From positions 143,617-207,616 of the IMG/VR virus record IMGVR_UViG_3300046171_000252: a stretch of DNA of 64,000 bases; one strand, 5' to 3'. The notes beneath the pieces are model-generated. The model had not been told where the DNA came from. It made no database searches and saw nothing but the letters and a program-made list of their open reading frames with translations. The position numbers were made by a program, and so were the translations under genes. The stretch is from a virus. Below, piece by piece: positions 16,280-23,524 of this stretch (its first letter is position 1; the number at the start of each line of letters is the position of its first letter).

Positions 16280-16498
16280 GTGACTGTAACAACCAATGAT
16301 CGTGGACAACAGAATCTGTTTGCCAAAGAACCCCAGATGTACGTCTCTCAGACTGATGCAGAGCGTTACGGTTATGAGTCATATGCAGAACGTGCAGAGA
16401 AATTGAATGGACGCACTGCTATGCTTGGATTTGTTGCTGCTGTCATCTCTTATGCTACTTCCGGTAGTGTATTTTTCTTTGGTGTCTTCGGATTCTGA
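16280..16498 (+). CDS. hli: High-light-inducible protein (Hli)
   Basis: A 72-residue single-helix chlorophyll-binding protein. The signature AERAEKLNGRTAMLGFVAA carries the Glu and Asn-Gly-Arg that coordinate chlorophyll, in the one membrane helix. Hli proteins protect photosystems from excess light; cyanophage copies are thought to keep photosynthesis running during infection. The GTG start at 16280 follows ACGGAG and lies downstream of a perfect promoter. Its stop overlaps the ATG of the next tiny gene (16498). Confidence 0.95.
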   Translation: MTVTTNDRGQQNLFAKEPQMYVSQTDAERYGYESYAERAEKLNGRTAMLGFVAAVISYATSGSVFFFGVFGF

Positions 16499-16584
16499 TG
16501 ACTGAAGTTATTTTCACCGTCACGACAGTTGCTTTTTTCTGTCTTCTCGGTTATACTGTGGAACAACTTTCAGAAACCTACTGA
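16498..16584 (+). CDS. Tiny membrane peptide, 28 aa
   Basis: ATG 16498 to TGA 16584 encodes 28 residues: one membrane helix (VIFTVTTVAFFCLLGYTV) and a short acidic end. It is coupled at both ends by overlapping stop/start codons. The size and topology recall photosystem accessory peptides, but no specific family is recognised. Confidence 0.55.
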   Translation: MTEVIFTVTTVAFFCLLGYTVEQLSETY

Positions 16585-16811
16585 TGGAAAACTCTCTACT
16601 TGAAATTCTGACTTATTATGTAATTGGAGGAGCACTGCTTGTCGGTGCGCCAGCAGTATTCTTTTTCGTAGTCTTCATGTCAGCTCTTCAAAATACGAAG
16701 GGTCGCATGGTAGGATACAAAGACCACAAACAGTATGGTGACATTTCATCTTATGAGAATGCACCAGTAGACCAAAGCAAATTTTATTTTACACTAGGAG
16801 AAAACACATGA
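16584..16811 (+). CDS. Small membrane protein of the hli operon, 75 aa
   Basis: A 75-residue protein with one long hydrophobic segment near residues 8-33 (YYVIGGALLVGAPAVFFFVV) and a polar tail (KDHKQYGDISSYENAP). It lies between two hli genes with overlapping starts and stops, so it is presumably expressed with them at the thylakoid or cytoplasmic membrane. Function unknown. Confidence 0.65.
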   Translation: MENSLLEILTYYVIGGALLVGAPAVFFFVVFMSALQNTKGRMVGYKDHKQYGDISSYENAPVDQSKFYFTLGENT

Positions 16812-16915
16812 ACGAAAACGCAGAACGCATCAATGGTTGGGCAGCAATGATCGGAGTCATTGCCGCAATGGGTAGTTATGCAACAACAGGACAAATCATT
16901 CCAGGTATTTGGTGA
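16808..16915 (+). CDS. hli: Minimal Hli-like protein, 35 aa
   Basis: ATG 16808 to TGA 16915 encodes only 35 residues but keeps the Hli helix: NAERINGWAAMIGVIAAMG, with the Glu, Asn-Gly and Ala-Met pattern; the usual NGR is NGW here, so the Arg ligand partner is missing. It is the short cyanophage/Prochlorococcus type of Hli. Overlaps neighbours by 4 nt and 1 nt. Confidence 0.8.
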   Translation: MNENAERINGWAAMIGVIAAMGSYATTGQIIPGIW

Positions 16916-16983
16916 TGGGATTTGTAGTAGCAGCACTGCTGTTTCTTATTCCAATTGGTGCAGCAGTTAGGAAATCATCATGA
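16915..16983 (+). CDS. Tiny membrane peptide, 22 aa
   Basis: ATG 16915 to TGA 16983 encodes MGFVVAALLFLIPIGAAVRK plus two Ser: one hydrophobic helix with a positive end. Both ends overlap neighbouring start and stop codons, the main support for it being real. Confidence 0.4.
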   Translation: MGFVVAALLFLIPIGAAVRKSS

Positions 16984-17123
16984 GTATAGAATGGGCACAG
17001 GCAATTATTTTTTTCTTGGCACCCCTATTCTTTATGCTCCTCTTCATAGAAACTAATGAAGATGATGATGGACCACCAGATGGTGGAATGATGACGCCAG
17101 TATATGCACCAAACCCTGTGTAG
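16980..17123 (+). CDS. Tiny membrane protein, 47 aa
   Basis: ATG 16980 to TAG 17123 encodes 47 residues: a membrane helix (IIFFLAPLFFMLLFI), then an acidic and Pro-rich tail (NEDDDGPPDGGMMTP). It is last in the coupled hli run. Function unknown. Confidence 0.5.
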   Translation: MSIEWAQAIIFFLAPLFFMLLFIETNEDDDGPPDGGMMTPVYAPNPV

Positions 17124-17151
17124 TAACCAACACATTTAATTGACAGATAAT

Positions 17152-17189
17152 AATCTTACTGCTTAAATAAAGGCAGTAGGATTATTTTT
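17152..17189 (+). terminator. Terminator-like hairpin ending the hli operon
   Basis: AATCTTACTGC (17152-17162) and GCAGTAGGATT (17173-17183) form an 11-bp stem with one wobble and a 10-nt loop, followed by ATTTTTA. A TTGACA at 17140 overlaps it but has only a weak -10 partner. Confidence 0.65.
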
Positions 17190-17345
17190 ATGCCTCGCAA
17201 TTCAATAACAAAAGAACAATTAAAATGTGATGTTCTTAAATTAAAAAATCAATTGAAAGATGAGTTTTGTTCTGAATCTAAAAAAGAAATTGCAGACATG
17301 TATTTAAATTTAGTTCTTGACAAAATTAATGAGTATAGATTATAA
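17190..17345 (+). CDS. Small helical protein, 51 aa
   Basis: ATG 17190 to TAA 17345 encodes 51 residues, Lys- and Leu-rich with a heptad-like pattern (EQLKCDVLKLKNQLKDEF), probably a short coiled coil. It sits just before tRNA-Val. No family is recognised. Confidence 0.5.
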   Translation: MPRNSITKEQLKCDVLKLKNQLKDEFCSESKKEIADMYLNLVLDKINEYRL

Positions 17346-17356
17346 TATTGTCATGG

Positions 17357-17428
17357 GGGCGATTAGCGCAGCGGTAGCGCAGTTGCTTTACACGCAATTG
17401 GTCGGCGGTTCGAATCCGTCATCGCCCA
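17357..17428 (+). tRNA. tRNA-Val (UAC)
   Basis: Acceptor GGGCGAT (17357-17363) pairs with ATCGCCC (17421-17427), discriminator A. The anticodon loop TTTACAC between TTGC and GCAA stems gives TAC. The T arm is GGCGGTTCGAATCCGTC. A late promoter box begins at the next base. Confidence 0.94.
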
Positions 17429-17436
17429 TATAAATA
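17429..17436 (+). promoter_or_regulatory. T4-type late promoter box (TATAAATA)
   Basis: Exact TATAAATA starting one base after tRNA-Val and 39 nt before the ATG at 17475. Confidence 0.6.
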
Positions 17437-17474
17437 AATGAAATACTGAAGAAGTAAGATTTCATTATAAACCA

Positions 17475-17723
17475 ATGATTAAAATTAGGTGTCTCTCCTG
17501 CAACACGGAGTTAGTAAGCACTAGTAAAGTGCAATTTTGTGGATGTTCAAATCAAATGAGTATTGTAGATAATAAAATTGGTGCCAAAGATTTGGATAAA
17601 GTTGTAATGGTATCTAATAATATAGAAAGAAAAATTGATAGTCATTTTTCTAGAGATGAACTTTGCTATCAAGAAGAAAGGCGCAAACGTAAAATTCGTA
17701 AATTAGATTTTGAAATAAGATAA
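17475..17723 (+). CDS. Small zinc-ribbon-like protein, 82 aa
   Basis: An 82-residue protein with an N-terminal cysteine knuckle pair (RCLSCNTE and FCGCSNQM, CxxC and CxC), then a charged helical C-terminus (ERRKRKIRKLDFEIR). A zinc-ribbon regulatory or nucleic-acid-binding protein is likely. Similar proteins occur across T4-like cyanophages as far as I recall. A late box lies upstream. Confidence 0.65.
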   Translation: MIKIRCLSCNTELVSTSKVQFCGCSNQMSIVDNKIGAKDLDKVVMVSNNIERKIDSHFSRDELCYQEERRKRKIRKLDFEIR

Positions 17724-17798
17724 ATAATAATACTTAAATCCACAACTTACCGTGTAGCTTTTGGTGAGGAGGTTTAAGAGAAGCATTTTAAAATCAAA

Positions 17799-17939
17799 AT
17801 GACAGATAGATCTATTGGGTCTGAACTAAATGAGGTTCGCAAAAAACTCAATGATATAGAAAAGAAACAAGAGTTTCTTGAGAAAGTTATTCAATTAGAA
17901 AGAGAGAGGCAACAACGAAGAGGTGAAATACCTTCATAA
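17799..17939 (+). CDS. Small coiled-coil protein, 46 aa
   Basis: ATG 17799 to TAA 17939 encodes 46 residues with clear heptads (LNEVRKKLNDIEKKQEFLEK) and no hydrophobic membrane segment. A GAGGAGG lies at 17766-17772, too far for a normal ribosome site. Function unknown. Confidence 0.5.
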   Translation: MTDRSIGSELNEVRKKLNDIEKKQEFLEKVIQLERERQQRRGEIPS

Positions 17940-17949
17940 AATATAGTCG

Positions 17950-17978
17950 TTGCCGAAAAGTAAATAACATGCTATACT
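17950..17978 (+). promoter_or_regulatory. Putative promoter of a small RNA
   Basis: TTGCCG (17950-17955) and TATACT (17973-17978) are separated by 17 nt. No coding frame follows before the next promoter at 18073; a structured stretch does. Confidence 0.55.
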
Positions 17979-17984
17979 CAACAA

Positions 17985-18072
17985 GTTGAGAAATCAACTG
18001 CGGTAATCCCCTTGGCAGTTTAGGATTAGCGGCGATAGGAACTGCCGAGTGCCAGAATTAAAACTGGCACTC
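17985..18072 (+). ncRNA. Candidate structured small RNA
   Basis: The segment has its own promoter-like boxes and no open frame. GGCAGTT (18014-18020) pairs with AACTGCC (18040-18046); AACTGC (17996-18001) can instead pair with GCAGTT (18015-18020), giving two mutually exclusive stems. A perfect 9-bp hairpin, GAGTGCCAG (18047-18055) with CTGGCACTC (18064-18072), closes the 3' end just before the next -35 box. Location near hli genes and sugar epimerases recalls the wcaG RNA motif of cyanophages, but I cannot confirm the identity from sequence alone. Confidence 0.5.
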
Positions 18073-18101
18073 TTGACTACATAATTACTATACCGTATAA
18101 T
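18073..18101 (+). promoter_or_regulatory. Host-type promoter
   Basis: TTGACT (18073-18078), 17-nt spacer, TATAAT (18096-18101). It abuts the 9-bp hairpin of the candidate RNA and drives the two small genes at 18124 and 18339. Confidence 0.8.
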
Positions 18102-18123
18102 ACACAGGTAAACAAACAGGACA

Positions 18124-18342
18124 ATGGTACTGACTGAAAAATTCAAGAAAGACATTCAAACTCTTTGGGGAGCAGTGAATGGCGATTTTTATCTTGATGT
18201 AAAGAATCCAAAACTTTTCAAAAAAGTTCGTCGTTTTTATGAATCTCAGGGAGTCATCTTTTCTGATGATGCTCTTGATAATTATGAAATTTTGATTGAT
18301 TGTATTATTCAGGATCTAGAAACTAGTGAGGTTTCACGATGA
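18124..18342 (+). CDS. Conserved small hypothetical protein, 72 aa
   Basis: A 72-residue mixed-charge protein (FKKDIQTLWGAVNGDFYLD; later VRRFYESQGVIFSDDALDNY). It is 22 nt downstream of a strong promoter and its stop overlaps the next ATG. I recall similar proteins in cyanophages but no assigned role. Confidence 0.65.
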   Translation: MVLTEKFKKDIQTLWGAVNGDFYLDVKNPKLFKKVRRFYESQGVIFSDDALDNYEILIDCIIQDLETSEVSR

Positions 18343-18620
18343 ACGATCTAGATCCCAAGTCTGTTGTTTCAACAAAGACTACTGTCATTCACGAGAGGTT
18401 TCCCTATCGTTTTGTACAGAGAGGTTACATTCAATTGAATGGTAAACCTGACTTCCGTTTGCAAAAAGCAAATGAGTATACTAAGAAGTATTCTGACATT
18501 TATCTGTTTGACAATGGAGATCAGATGCTCCTTGCTATTGAAGACCCTGAGTACCCTAAATGGTTAGATCCAGATGGTGTTCCTTGTTATGTTAAAGACT
18601 CTGTGTCATTTGAAAACTAA
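18339..18620 (+). CDS. Conserved small hypothetical protein, 93 aa
   Basis: A 93-residue protein with several aromatic residues (HERFPYRFVQRGYIQLNG; YPKWLDPDGVPCYV), probably a small soluble beta-rich fold. Coupled to the previous gene by ATGA. The transcript would run from here into the structured leader at 18621. Confidence 0.65.
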   Translation: MNDLDPKSVVSTKTTVIHERFPYRFVQRGYIQLNGKPDFRLQKANEYTKKYSDIYLFDNGDQMLLAIEDPEYPKWLDPDGVPCYVKDSVSFEN

Positions 18621-18711
18621 GTCAACCCCCTGAGAGTTTCTTGCTTCTCTCAAGAGCAAGTGGCGTGCATGTAAAGACCTTCAGGGAGAGTTGCATAAAC
18701 TCTCCTTTTTT
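18621..18711 (+). ncRNA. Candidate structured leader RNA before the sugar-nucleotide cluster
   Basis: CCCTGA (18628-18633) pairs with TCAGGG (18681-18686); inside, CTTGCT (18640-18645) pairs with AGCAAG (18655-18660). The loop CTCTCA (18647-18652) is the exact complement of TGAGAG (18631-18636), giving a possible pseudoknot. The 3' end is an intrinsic terminator. Directly downstream is an epimerase/dehydratase gene, the genomic setting reported for the wcaG RNA motif in cyanophages. Identity with that motif is inference. Confidence 0.5.
18685..18711 (+). terminator. Intrinsic terminator upstream of the glycan cluster
   Basis: GGAGAGTT (18685-18692), loop GCATA, AACTCTCC (18698-18705), then six T residues. 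Perfect 8-bp stem. Confidence 0.88.
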
Positions 18712-18719
18712 GGTATAAT
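18691..18719 (+). promoter_or_regulatory. Promoter of the glycan cluster, overlapping the terminator
   Basis: TTGCAT (18691-18696) lies inside the terminator stem-loop; TATAAT (18714-18719) follows 17 nt later and just after the T-run. The first gene starts at 18749. Confidence 0.65.
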
Positions 18720-18748
18720 CTAAATATACGGACTAACAATATTTAAAT

Positions 18749-19770
18749 ATGAAAAGAGCATTGATTACTGGTGGTGCGGGGTTCATCGCACACCATTTGA
18801 TTTCCCAAATTTTAAAGAATACTGACTGGGAAGTTGTGACTCTTGATCGTCTTGATTTTAGTGGCAATCTGAACCGCCTTCAGGATGTTCTCCAAGAGTT
18901 TTCTCCAGAAGATCGCTCTCGTGTGAGAGTTGTATTTCATGATTTGAAAGCAGCAGTCAATCCACTTATTGCTGCCGATATTGGTAGAGTGGATTATATT
19001 CTGCATCTTGCTGCTGGTTCTCATGTCGATCGTAGTATTGATTATCCCATGGAATTTGTCATGGATAATGTTGTGGAACTTGCAACATCCTTGACTATGC
19101 TCGTGGTCTTGACCACATTGAGAGGTTTGTATACTTCAGCACTGATGAAGTATTTGGTCCTGCTCCTAATGGAATCAACTATGGTGAGTATGATAGGTAC
19201 AATTCTACCAACCCATATAGTGCAGCTAAGGCAGGTGGAGAAGAACTGGCAGTAGCATTTGAGAATACTTACGGACTTCCTGTATACATTACTCACACGA
19301 TGAATGTATTCGGTCAGCGTCAGCATCCAGAAAAGTTCATTCCGATGTGTATCAAGCGTGTTCGTGATGGTGAAGCAATCACCATTCATAGTGATGAGAC
19401 CAAAACAATTCCTGGTTCTCGTCATTATATTCATGCGGAGGATGTTTCTGATGCTCTGCTCTTCCTTCTGGCACAAGACACTGTGGTTGAAAATGGAAAC
19501 TATGGTGGTGCCAAGTGTCCTAAATTCAACATTGTTGGTGCCGAGGAACTAAACAACCTGCAACTGGCACAGATCATTGCAGATGTTCAGGGTAAAGAAC
19601 TCAAGTATGATATGGTTGATTTCCATTCCACACGTCCGGGACATGATCTTCGCTATGCACTTTCGGGTGAAAAAATGCGTAAGATGGGATGGGAACCAGA
19701 AAACATTCGTGATCGTATTCGTGAAGTTGTTGAGTGGACACTTGCCAATGAGCGTTGGATCAAACTATAA
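18749..19770 (+). pseudogene. NAD-dependent dehydratase/epimerase, RmlB-like, one-base frameshift
   Basis: An extended short-chain dehydrogenase of about 340 residues. Visible blocks: ITGGAGFIAHHL (NAD-binding GxxGxxx), FVYFSTDEVFG, YSAAKAGGEEL (YxxxK catalytic pair) and TMNVFGQRQHPEKFIP, all typical of dTDP-glucose 4,6-dehydratase. The frame breaks at about 19075-19076, where GTTGTGGAACT should read GTTGTGGGAACT; one G is missing. With that restored the gene is intact to TAA 19770. It likely supplies a 4-keto-6-deoxy sugar nucleotide, exact substrate unknown. First gene of the cluster, behind a terminator/promoter overlap. Confidence 0.8.
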
Positions 19771-19795
19771 TAGATAAAGGAGGTTTATTACTAAC

Positions 19796-20839
19796 ATGTC
19801 TGAATATACAAAGACGGCACTAGTTCTTGGTGCTGGTGGTTTTATCGGAAGTCACATGGTTAAGCAACTTCGTTCCGAAGGATACTGGGTTCGTGGTGTT
19901 GATTTAAAGCGTCCTGAGTTCTCTGACACGGAAGCAAATGAATTCATTCAAGGTGACTTGCGTGATAGAAGTTTTGTTCGCCGTTGCATTCGTACCACTG
20001 GCGTTAATGGTGGGTTCTATGCACAGATCGTAGATAAGTTTCTTTCACCTTTTGATGAGATTTATCAGTTTGCTGCTGATATGGGTGGTGCAGGTTTCGT
20101 ATTCACTGGTGAGAATGATGCAGACATCATGCACAATTCTGTGTCTATCAATCTGAATGTTCTTGAGGAACAACATCTACTTAATTTGGATAAGGATGTA
20201 AATAAAACTAAAATTTTCTATTCTGGTTCAGCATGTATGTATCCAGAACACAATCAACTAGACCCCGATAACCCCGACTGCCGTGAAGAATCAGCATATC
20301 CAGCAAACCCTGATTCGGAATATGGGTGGGAGAAATTATTTTCTGAGAGATTATACTTTGCTTATAATCGCAATCATGGTATTCCTGTCAGGGTGGCACG
20401 TTACCACAATATTTTTGGTCCCGAAGGAACCTGGGACGGTGGAAGGGAGAAGGCACCAGCTGCAATCTGCCGTAAAGTTGCTTACCTCCCGGAGTCAGGT
20501 GGAGCAATCGAGGTGTGGGGAGATGGCCTACAAACTCGTTCCTTCCTGTTCGTTGACGAATGCGTTGAAGCAACTAGAAGACTGATGGACAGTGACTTTA
20601 TGGGTCCTGTGAATATTGGTTCCGAAGAGATGGTTACTATTAACCAACTTGTAGATACTGCTGCTAAGGTTGCTGACAAGGAAGTCACCAAGATTCATAT
20701 TGATGGACCTCTGGGAGTTCGTGGACGCAACTCTAATAATGATGTGATCCGTAAGGAACTTGGGTGGGACTATTCTCAAACTCTTGAGGAGGGTATTCGT
20801 AAGACTTATAATTGGATTCAGGAACAAATTCAAAAATGA
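19796..20839 (+). CDS. GDP-mannose 3,5-epimerase-like enzyme
   Basis: A 347-residue NAD-dependent epimerase. LGAGGFIGSHMV is the dinucleotide site; FYSGSACMYPEHNQ, SEYGWEKLFSERL (YxxxK) and HNIFGPEGTWDGGREKAPAA match GDP-mannose 3,5-epimerase, better known from plants, where it makes GDP-L-galactose and GDP-L-gulose. AAAGGAGG lies upstream of ATG 19796. The substrate here is inferred from these blocks. Its TGA overlaps the next ATG (20836). Confidence 0.82.
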   Translation: MSEYTKTALVLGAGGFIGSHMVKQLRSEGYWVRGVDLKRPEFSDTEANEFIQGDLRDRSFVRRCIRTTGVNGGFYAQIVDKFLSPFDEIYQFAADMGGAGFVFTGENDADIMHNSVSINLNVLEEQHLLNLDKDVNKTKIFYSGSACMYPEHNQLDPDNPDCREESAYPANPDSEYGWEKLFSERLYFAYNRNHGIPVRVARYHNIFGPEGTWDGGREKAPAAICRKVAYLPESGGAIEVWGDGLQTRSFLFVDECVEATRRLMDSDFMGPVNIGSEEMVTINQLVDTAAKVADKEVTKIHIDGPLGVRGRNSNNDVIRKELGWDYSQTLEEGIRKTYNWIQEQIQK

Positions 20840-21903
20840 TTAAAATTTATACTTATTCTCACAATAGACCCGACCTAATCAAACCTCAATACGAAAGTCT
20901 TAAAAGACATATTAAAGATGACTTTGAATTTATCGTATTCAATAATGAACGGGCAGGATCTAATCCATTTAGTGGATACTCACCTGATAGAGTTCAGGAG
21001 ATTTTTGATGTTTGTAATGAGATTGGTATAGAATGTATCAGAGTTGACCTAGACCCTCAGTATCAGTTCATTAATGGATACAAACAATTTGAAGGTGATT
21101 CATTTACTGGTGATGGAAGTCAAGTTTGTGGGTATGCATTCACATGGGGATGGCAACATTACATCTCCAAGAATGATTGTATCTCTTTGATAATTGATTC
21201 TGATATGTTCTTCATCAAAGACATATCAATTGCAGAAATGATTGAAGGATACAACCTGTCTATCATTCCATCCTATAGATATAGTAGAAAATATAGTGAT
21301 GGTGATCCTGGAGAGATTGCTTTGAAGTATCCTTGGAATGGTATTGTCATTGCTGATATTCCTAATCTTCCCAATCCTTCTGAACTTAAATGGGATCTTG
21401 GAATATTCAACGGACAACCATGTGATGTTGGTGGAGGAGGACATAAGTATCTTTCTGATTATGAGAATGAATTAAAAATTAAATACATGGATCAGGTAAG
21501 CGTTCAAAGGGATGCTGACTCTGGGGATAAGCATAGTCCTCCTCCTGGATATATTGAAATGGGATTTAATGGATGCTCTCCAATGCATGTCAATCTTGTA
21601 GAGAAAGAGTTTCACATTCTTGATTACCAACATTCCGATACTCAAACTTTTCCTCATCAAAAGGAAAGAGAGAACTACTGGCAGTATGTTTATGATTGCT
21701 TTACTTACATGGTTGACTATGGAAGTTATTATCAGTTTCCCAAACCAACATTTATTGACTTGATAAAATTTGAGGAAGATGATAGTATGGAGGATGCATT
21801 CGTTCTACATTATAAAAATGCAAGCAATGGAAATGCTTGGCAATCTGATGATTATAATGCATTGAAAACAAGATCACTCAATAGAGTTTTAGGTGTAAAT
21901 TAA
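20836..21903 (+). CDS. Putative glycosyltransferase, 355 aa
   Basis: A 355-residue protein with a GT-A-like start (MIKIYTYSHNRPDLIKPQYE) and an acidic metal-site pattern, SLIIDSDMFFI (DxD), near residue 120. Acceptor-side regions are rich in Tyr, Trp and Asp. No signal peptide or membrane helix. Start ATG 20836 overlaps the epimerase stop. The family is not certain; it is called a glycosyltransferase from the DxD motif and cluster context. Confidence 0.6.
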   Translation: MIKIYTYSHNRPDLIKPQYESLKRHIKDDFEFIVFNNERAGSNPFSGYSPDRVQEIFDVCNEIGIECIRVDLDPQYQFINGYKQFEGDSFTGDGSQVCGYAFTWGWQHYISKNDCISLIIDSDMFFIKDISIAEMIEGYNLSIIPSYRYSRKYSDGDPGEIALKYPWNGIVIADIPNLPNPSELKWDLGIFNGQPCDVGGGGHKYLSDYENELKIKYMDQVSVQRDADSGDKHSPPPGYIEMGFNGCSPMHVNLVEKEFHILDYQHSDTQTFPHQKERENYWQYVYDCFTYMVDYGSYYQFPKPTFIDLIKFEEDDSMEDAFVLHYKNASNGNAWQSDDYNALKTRSLNRVLGVN

Positions 21904-22761
21904 ATGAATATTGCTATTTTAGGATCTGCTGGACAGATCGGTGCTTATCTAGAAGAGTATCTAAAAGAGAAAGGGCACGATGTTATTGGTGTTGATATAG
22001 TTGAAGGTCCACAGAATGATCTTCGTGTAACACCAAACACTTATGTTGAAAGTATTATTAAGAATGCAGACTTTGTATTCTTTCTATCTTTTGATGTGGG
22101 TGGTTCTCGCTATTTGAAAAAGTATCAACATACTTTTCAGTTCATTAATAACAATACTCGTATGATGGCAAATACTTTTGCCTTACTTGAGAAGTATCGG
22201 AAGAGGTTTGTGTTCGCATCATCTCAGATGAGTAACATGACTTATTCACCTTATGGTGTCATGAAGCGTGTTGGTGAACTTCATACCACAGCATTGAACG
22301 GATTGATTGTTAAGTTCTGGAATGTGTATGGTATTGAAAAAGATATGGAGAAGGCTCATGTGATTACTGACTTCATCCGTAAGGGATTCGAAGAAGGAGA
22401 ATTTGAAATGATGACTGACGGCACAGAAGAGCGTCAGTTCCTGTATGCCGAGGACTGCTGTGAGGCACTGGAAACTGTAATGGAAAACTTTACAGATTTC
22501 AAACCAGAAGACCCACTTCACATTACATCATTCCACTCTAATACTGTTAGAGAGATTGCTAATATTATCCAGGGTTGTTTTGGATTAATTGATAAGTATG
22601 ATGTAAAGATCAACTCTGGACTTGCTAAAGACAGTGTTCAGATGGATAAAAGAAATGAGGCAGACAATTATATTTTAAACTGGTGGGTTCCCAAGACTAC
22701 TATTGATGTGGGCATCAGAAAAGTATTCAACGAAATGAAGAAGGACTATGAGAATATTTGA
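21904..22761 (+). CDS. NAD(P)-dependent sugar epimerase/dehydratase
   Basis: A 285-residue extended SDR protein: MNIAILGSAGQIGAYLEEYL (Rossmann GxxGxxG), FASSQMSN and YGVMKRVGE (YxxxK), then KFWNVYGIEKD and a C-terminal substrate domain. It starts one base after the preceding stop. The substrate is not readable from sequence; it belongs with the other sugar-nucleotide enzymes of the cluster. Confidence 0.8.
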   Translation: MNIAILGSAGQIGAYLEEYLKEKGHDVIGVDIVEGPQNDLRVTPNTYVESIIKNADFVFFLSFDVGGSRYLKKYQHTFQFINNNTRMMANTFALLEKYRKRFVFASSQMSNMTYSPYGVMKRVGELHTTALNGLIVKFWNVYGIEKDMEKAHVITDFIRKGFEEGEFEMMTDGTEERQFLYAEDCCEALETVMENFTDFKPEDPLHITSFHSNTVREIANIIQGCFGLIDKYDVKINSGLAKDSVQMDKRNEADNYILNWWVPKTTIDVGIRKVFNEMKKDYENI

Positions 22762-23524
22762 TTGTTTTATTTTCAATCATGAGGTAGAACTCTTAGAAAT
22801 AAGAATGAATATCTTAAATGATTATGTTGATAAGTTTGTTATTACTGAAGGTAATATGACTTTCTCTGGACTACCCAAAGAGAGTCATTTTTTGAATAAC
22901 AAAGATAGATTTGCCAAGTGGGAAGATAAGATTATCTTAAATCAGATTGAATTACCAGATCTTGAAGGTCCATGGCACAGAGAAATCTATTCACGAAATG
23001 CTATGGTAAGACCTGACATTTTTAATGATGATGATCTGATTTTGATGAGTGATGGTGATGAGATTCCTAATCCCGAAATCTTAGAACATGCATCCGAGTG
23101 GGTCTCTGATGATACTCACTTCACATTTGAACAGTCTTGCTATGCATATTGGATAAACAATCTATACTCCAATAAGTGGTTTGGTAGTAGAGCAGCTACT
23201 TATAAACACATCAAAAATACTACAGTTGATGATATACGAGAAGGAACAGAGGATGAAAATAAGATATCTGGATCTATTATAACTAATGGTGGATGGCACT
23301 TTACGTATTTGGGTAATGAGGAACACATCCGACAGAAGATAAATTCATTCTGTGATAGACAATTTGATATTCCGGAAGTAACAGAGAACATCTCTAAGAA
23401 TCTGGAAAGCGGTCAGGATGTTCTTAACAGGTCTCATATCTCTTATCAAAGAGTAGAACTTGATGAGTCATTCCCGCAACATATTATTGACAACCAAGAA
23501 AAATATTCGCACTTAATTAAATGA
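22748..23524 (+). CDS. Glycosyltransferase, GT17-like
   Basis: A 258-residue protein matching the GT17 family (beta-1,4-mannosyl-glycoprotein N-acetylglucosaminyltransferase type): IFDCFIFNHEVELLEIRMN, FVITEGNMTFSG, and LILMSDGDEIPNPEIL, with the DGDE metal site. Phage and bacterial members are presumed to add a sugar to surface glycans. Overlaps the previous gene by 14 nt and the next by 4 nt. Confidence 0.8.
   Translation: MRIFDCFIFNHEVELLEIRMNILNDYVDKFVITEGNMTFSGLPKESHFLNNKDRFAKWEDKIILNQIELPDLEGPWHREIYSRNAMVRPDIFNDDDLILMSDGDEIPNPEILEHASEWVSDDTHFTFEQSCYAYWINNLYSNKWFGSRAATYKHIKNTTVDDIREGTEDENKISGSIITNGGWHFTYLGNEEHIRQKINSFCDRQFDIPEVTENISKNLESGQDVLNRSHISYQRVELDESFPQHIIDNQEKYSHLIK

Noticed and set aside
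17140-17168. TTGACA with a 17-nt spacer before the 51-aa gene
   Set aside because: The -10 (TTAAAT) is weak and lies in the loop of a strong terminator-like hairpin; listed under the terminator, not as a promoter.
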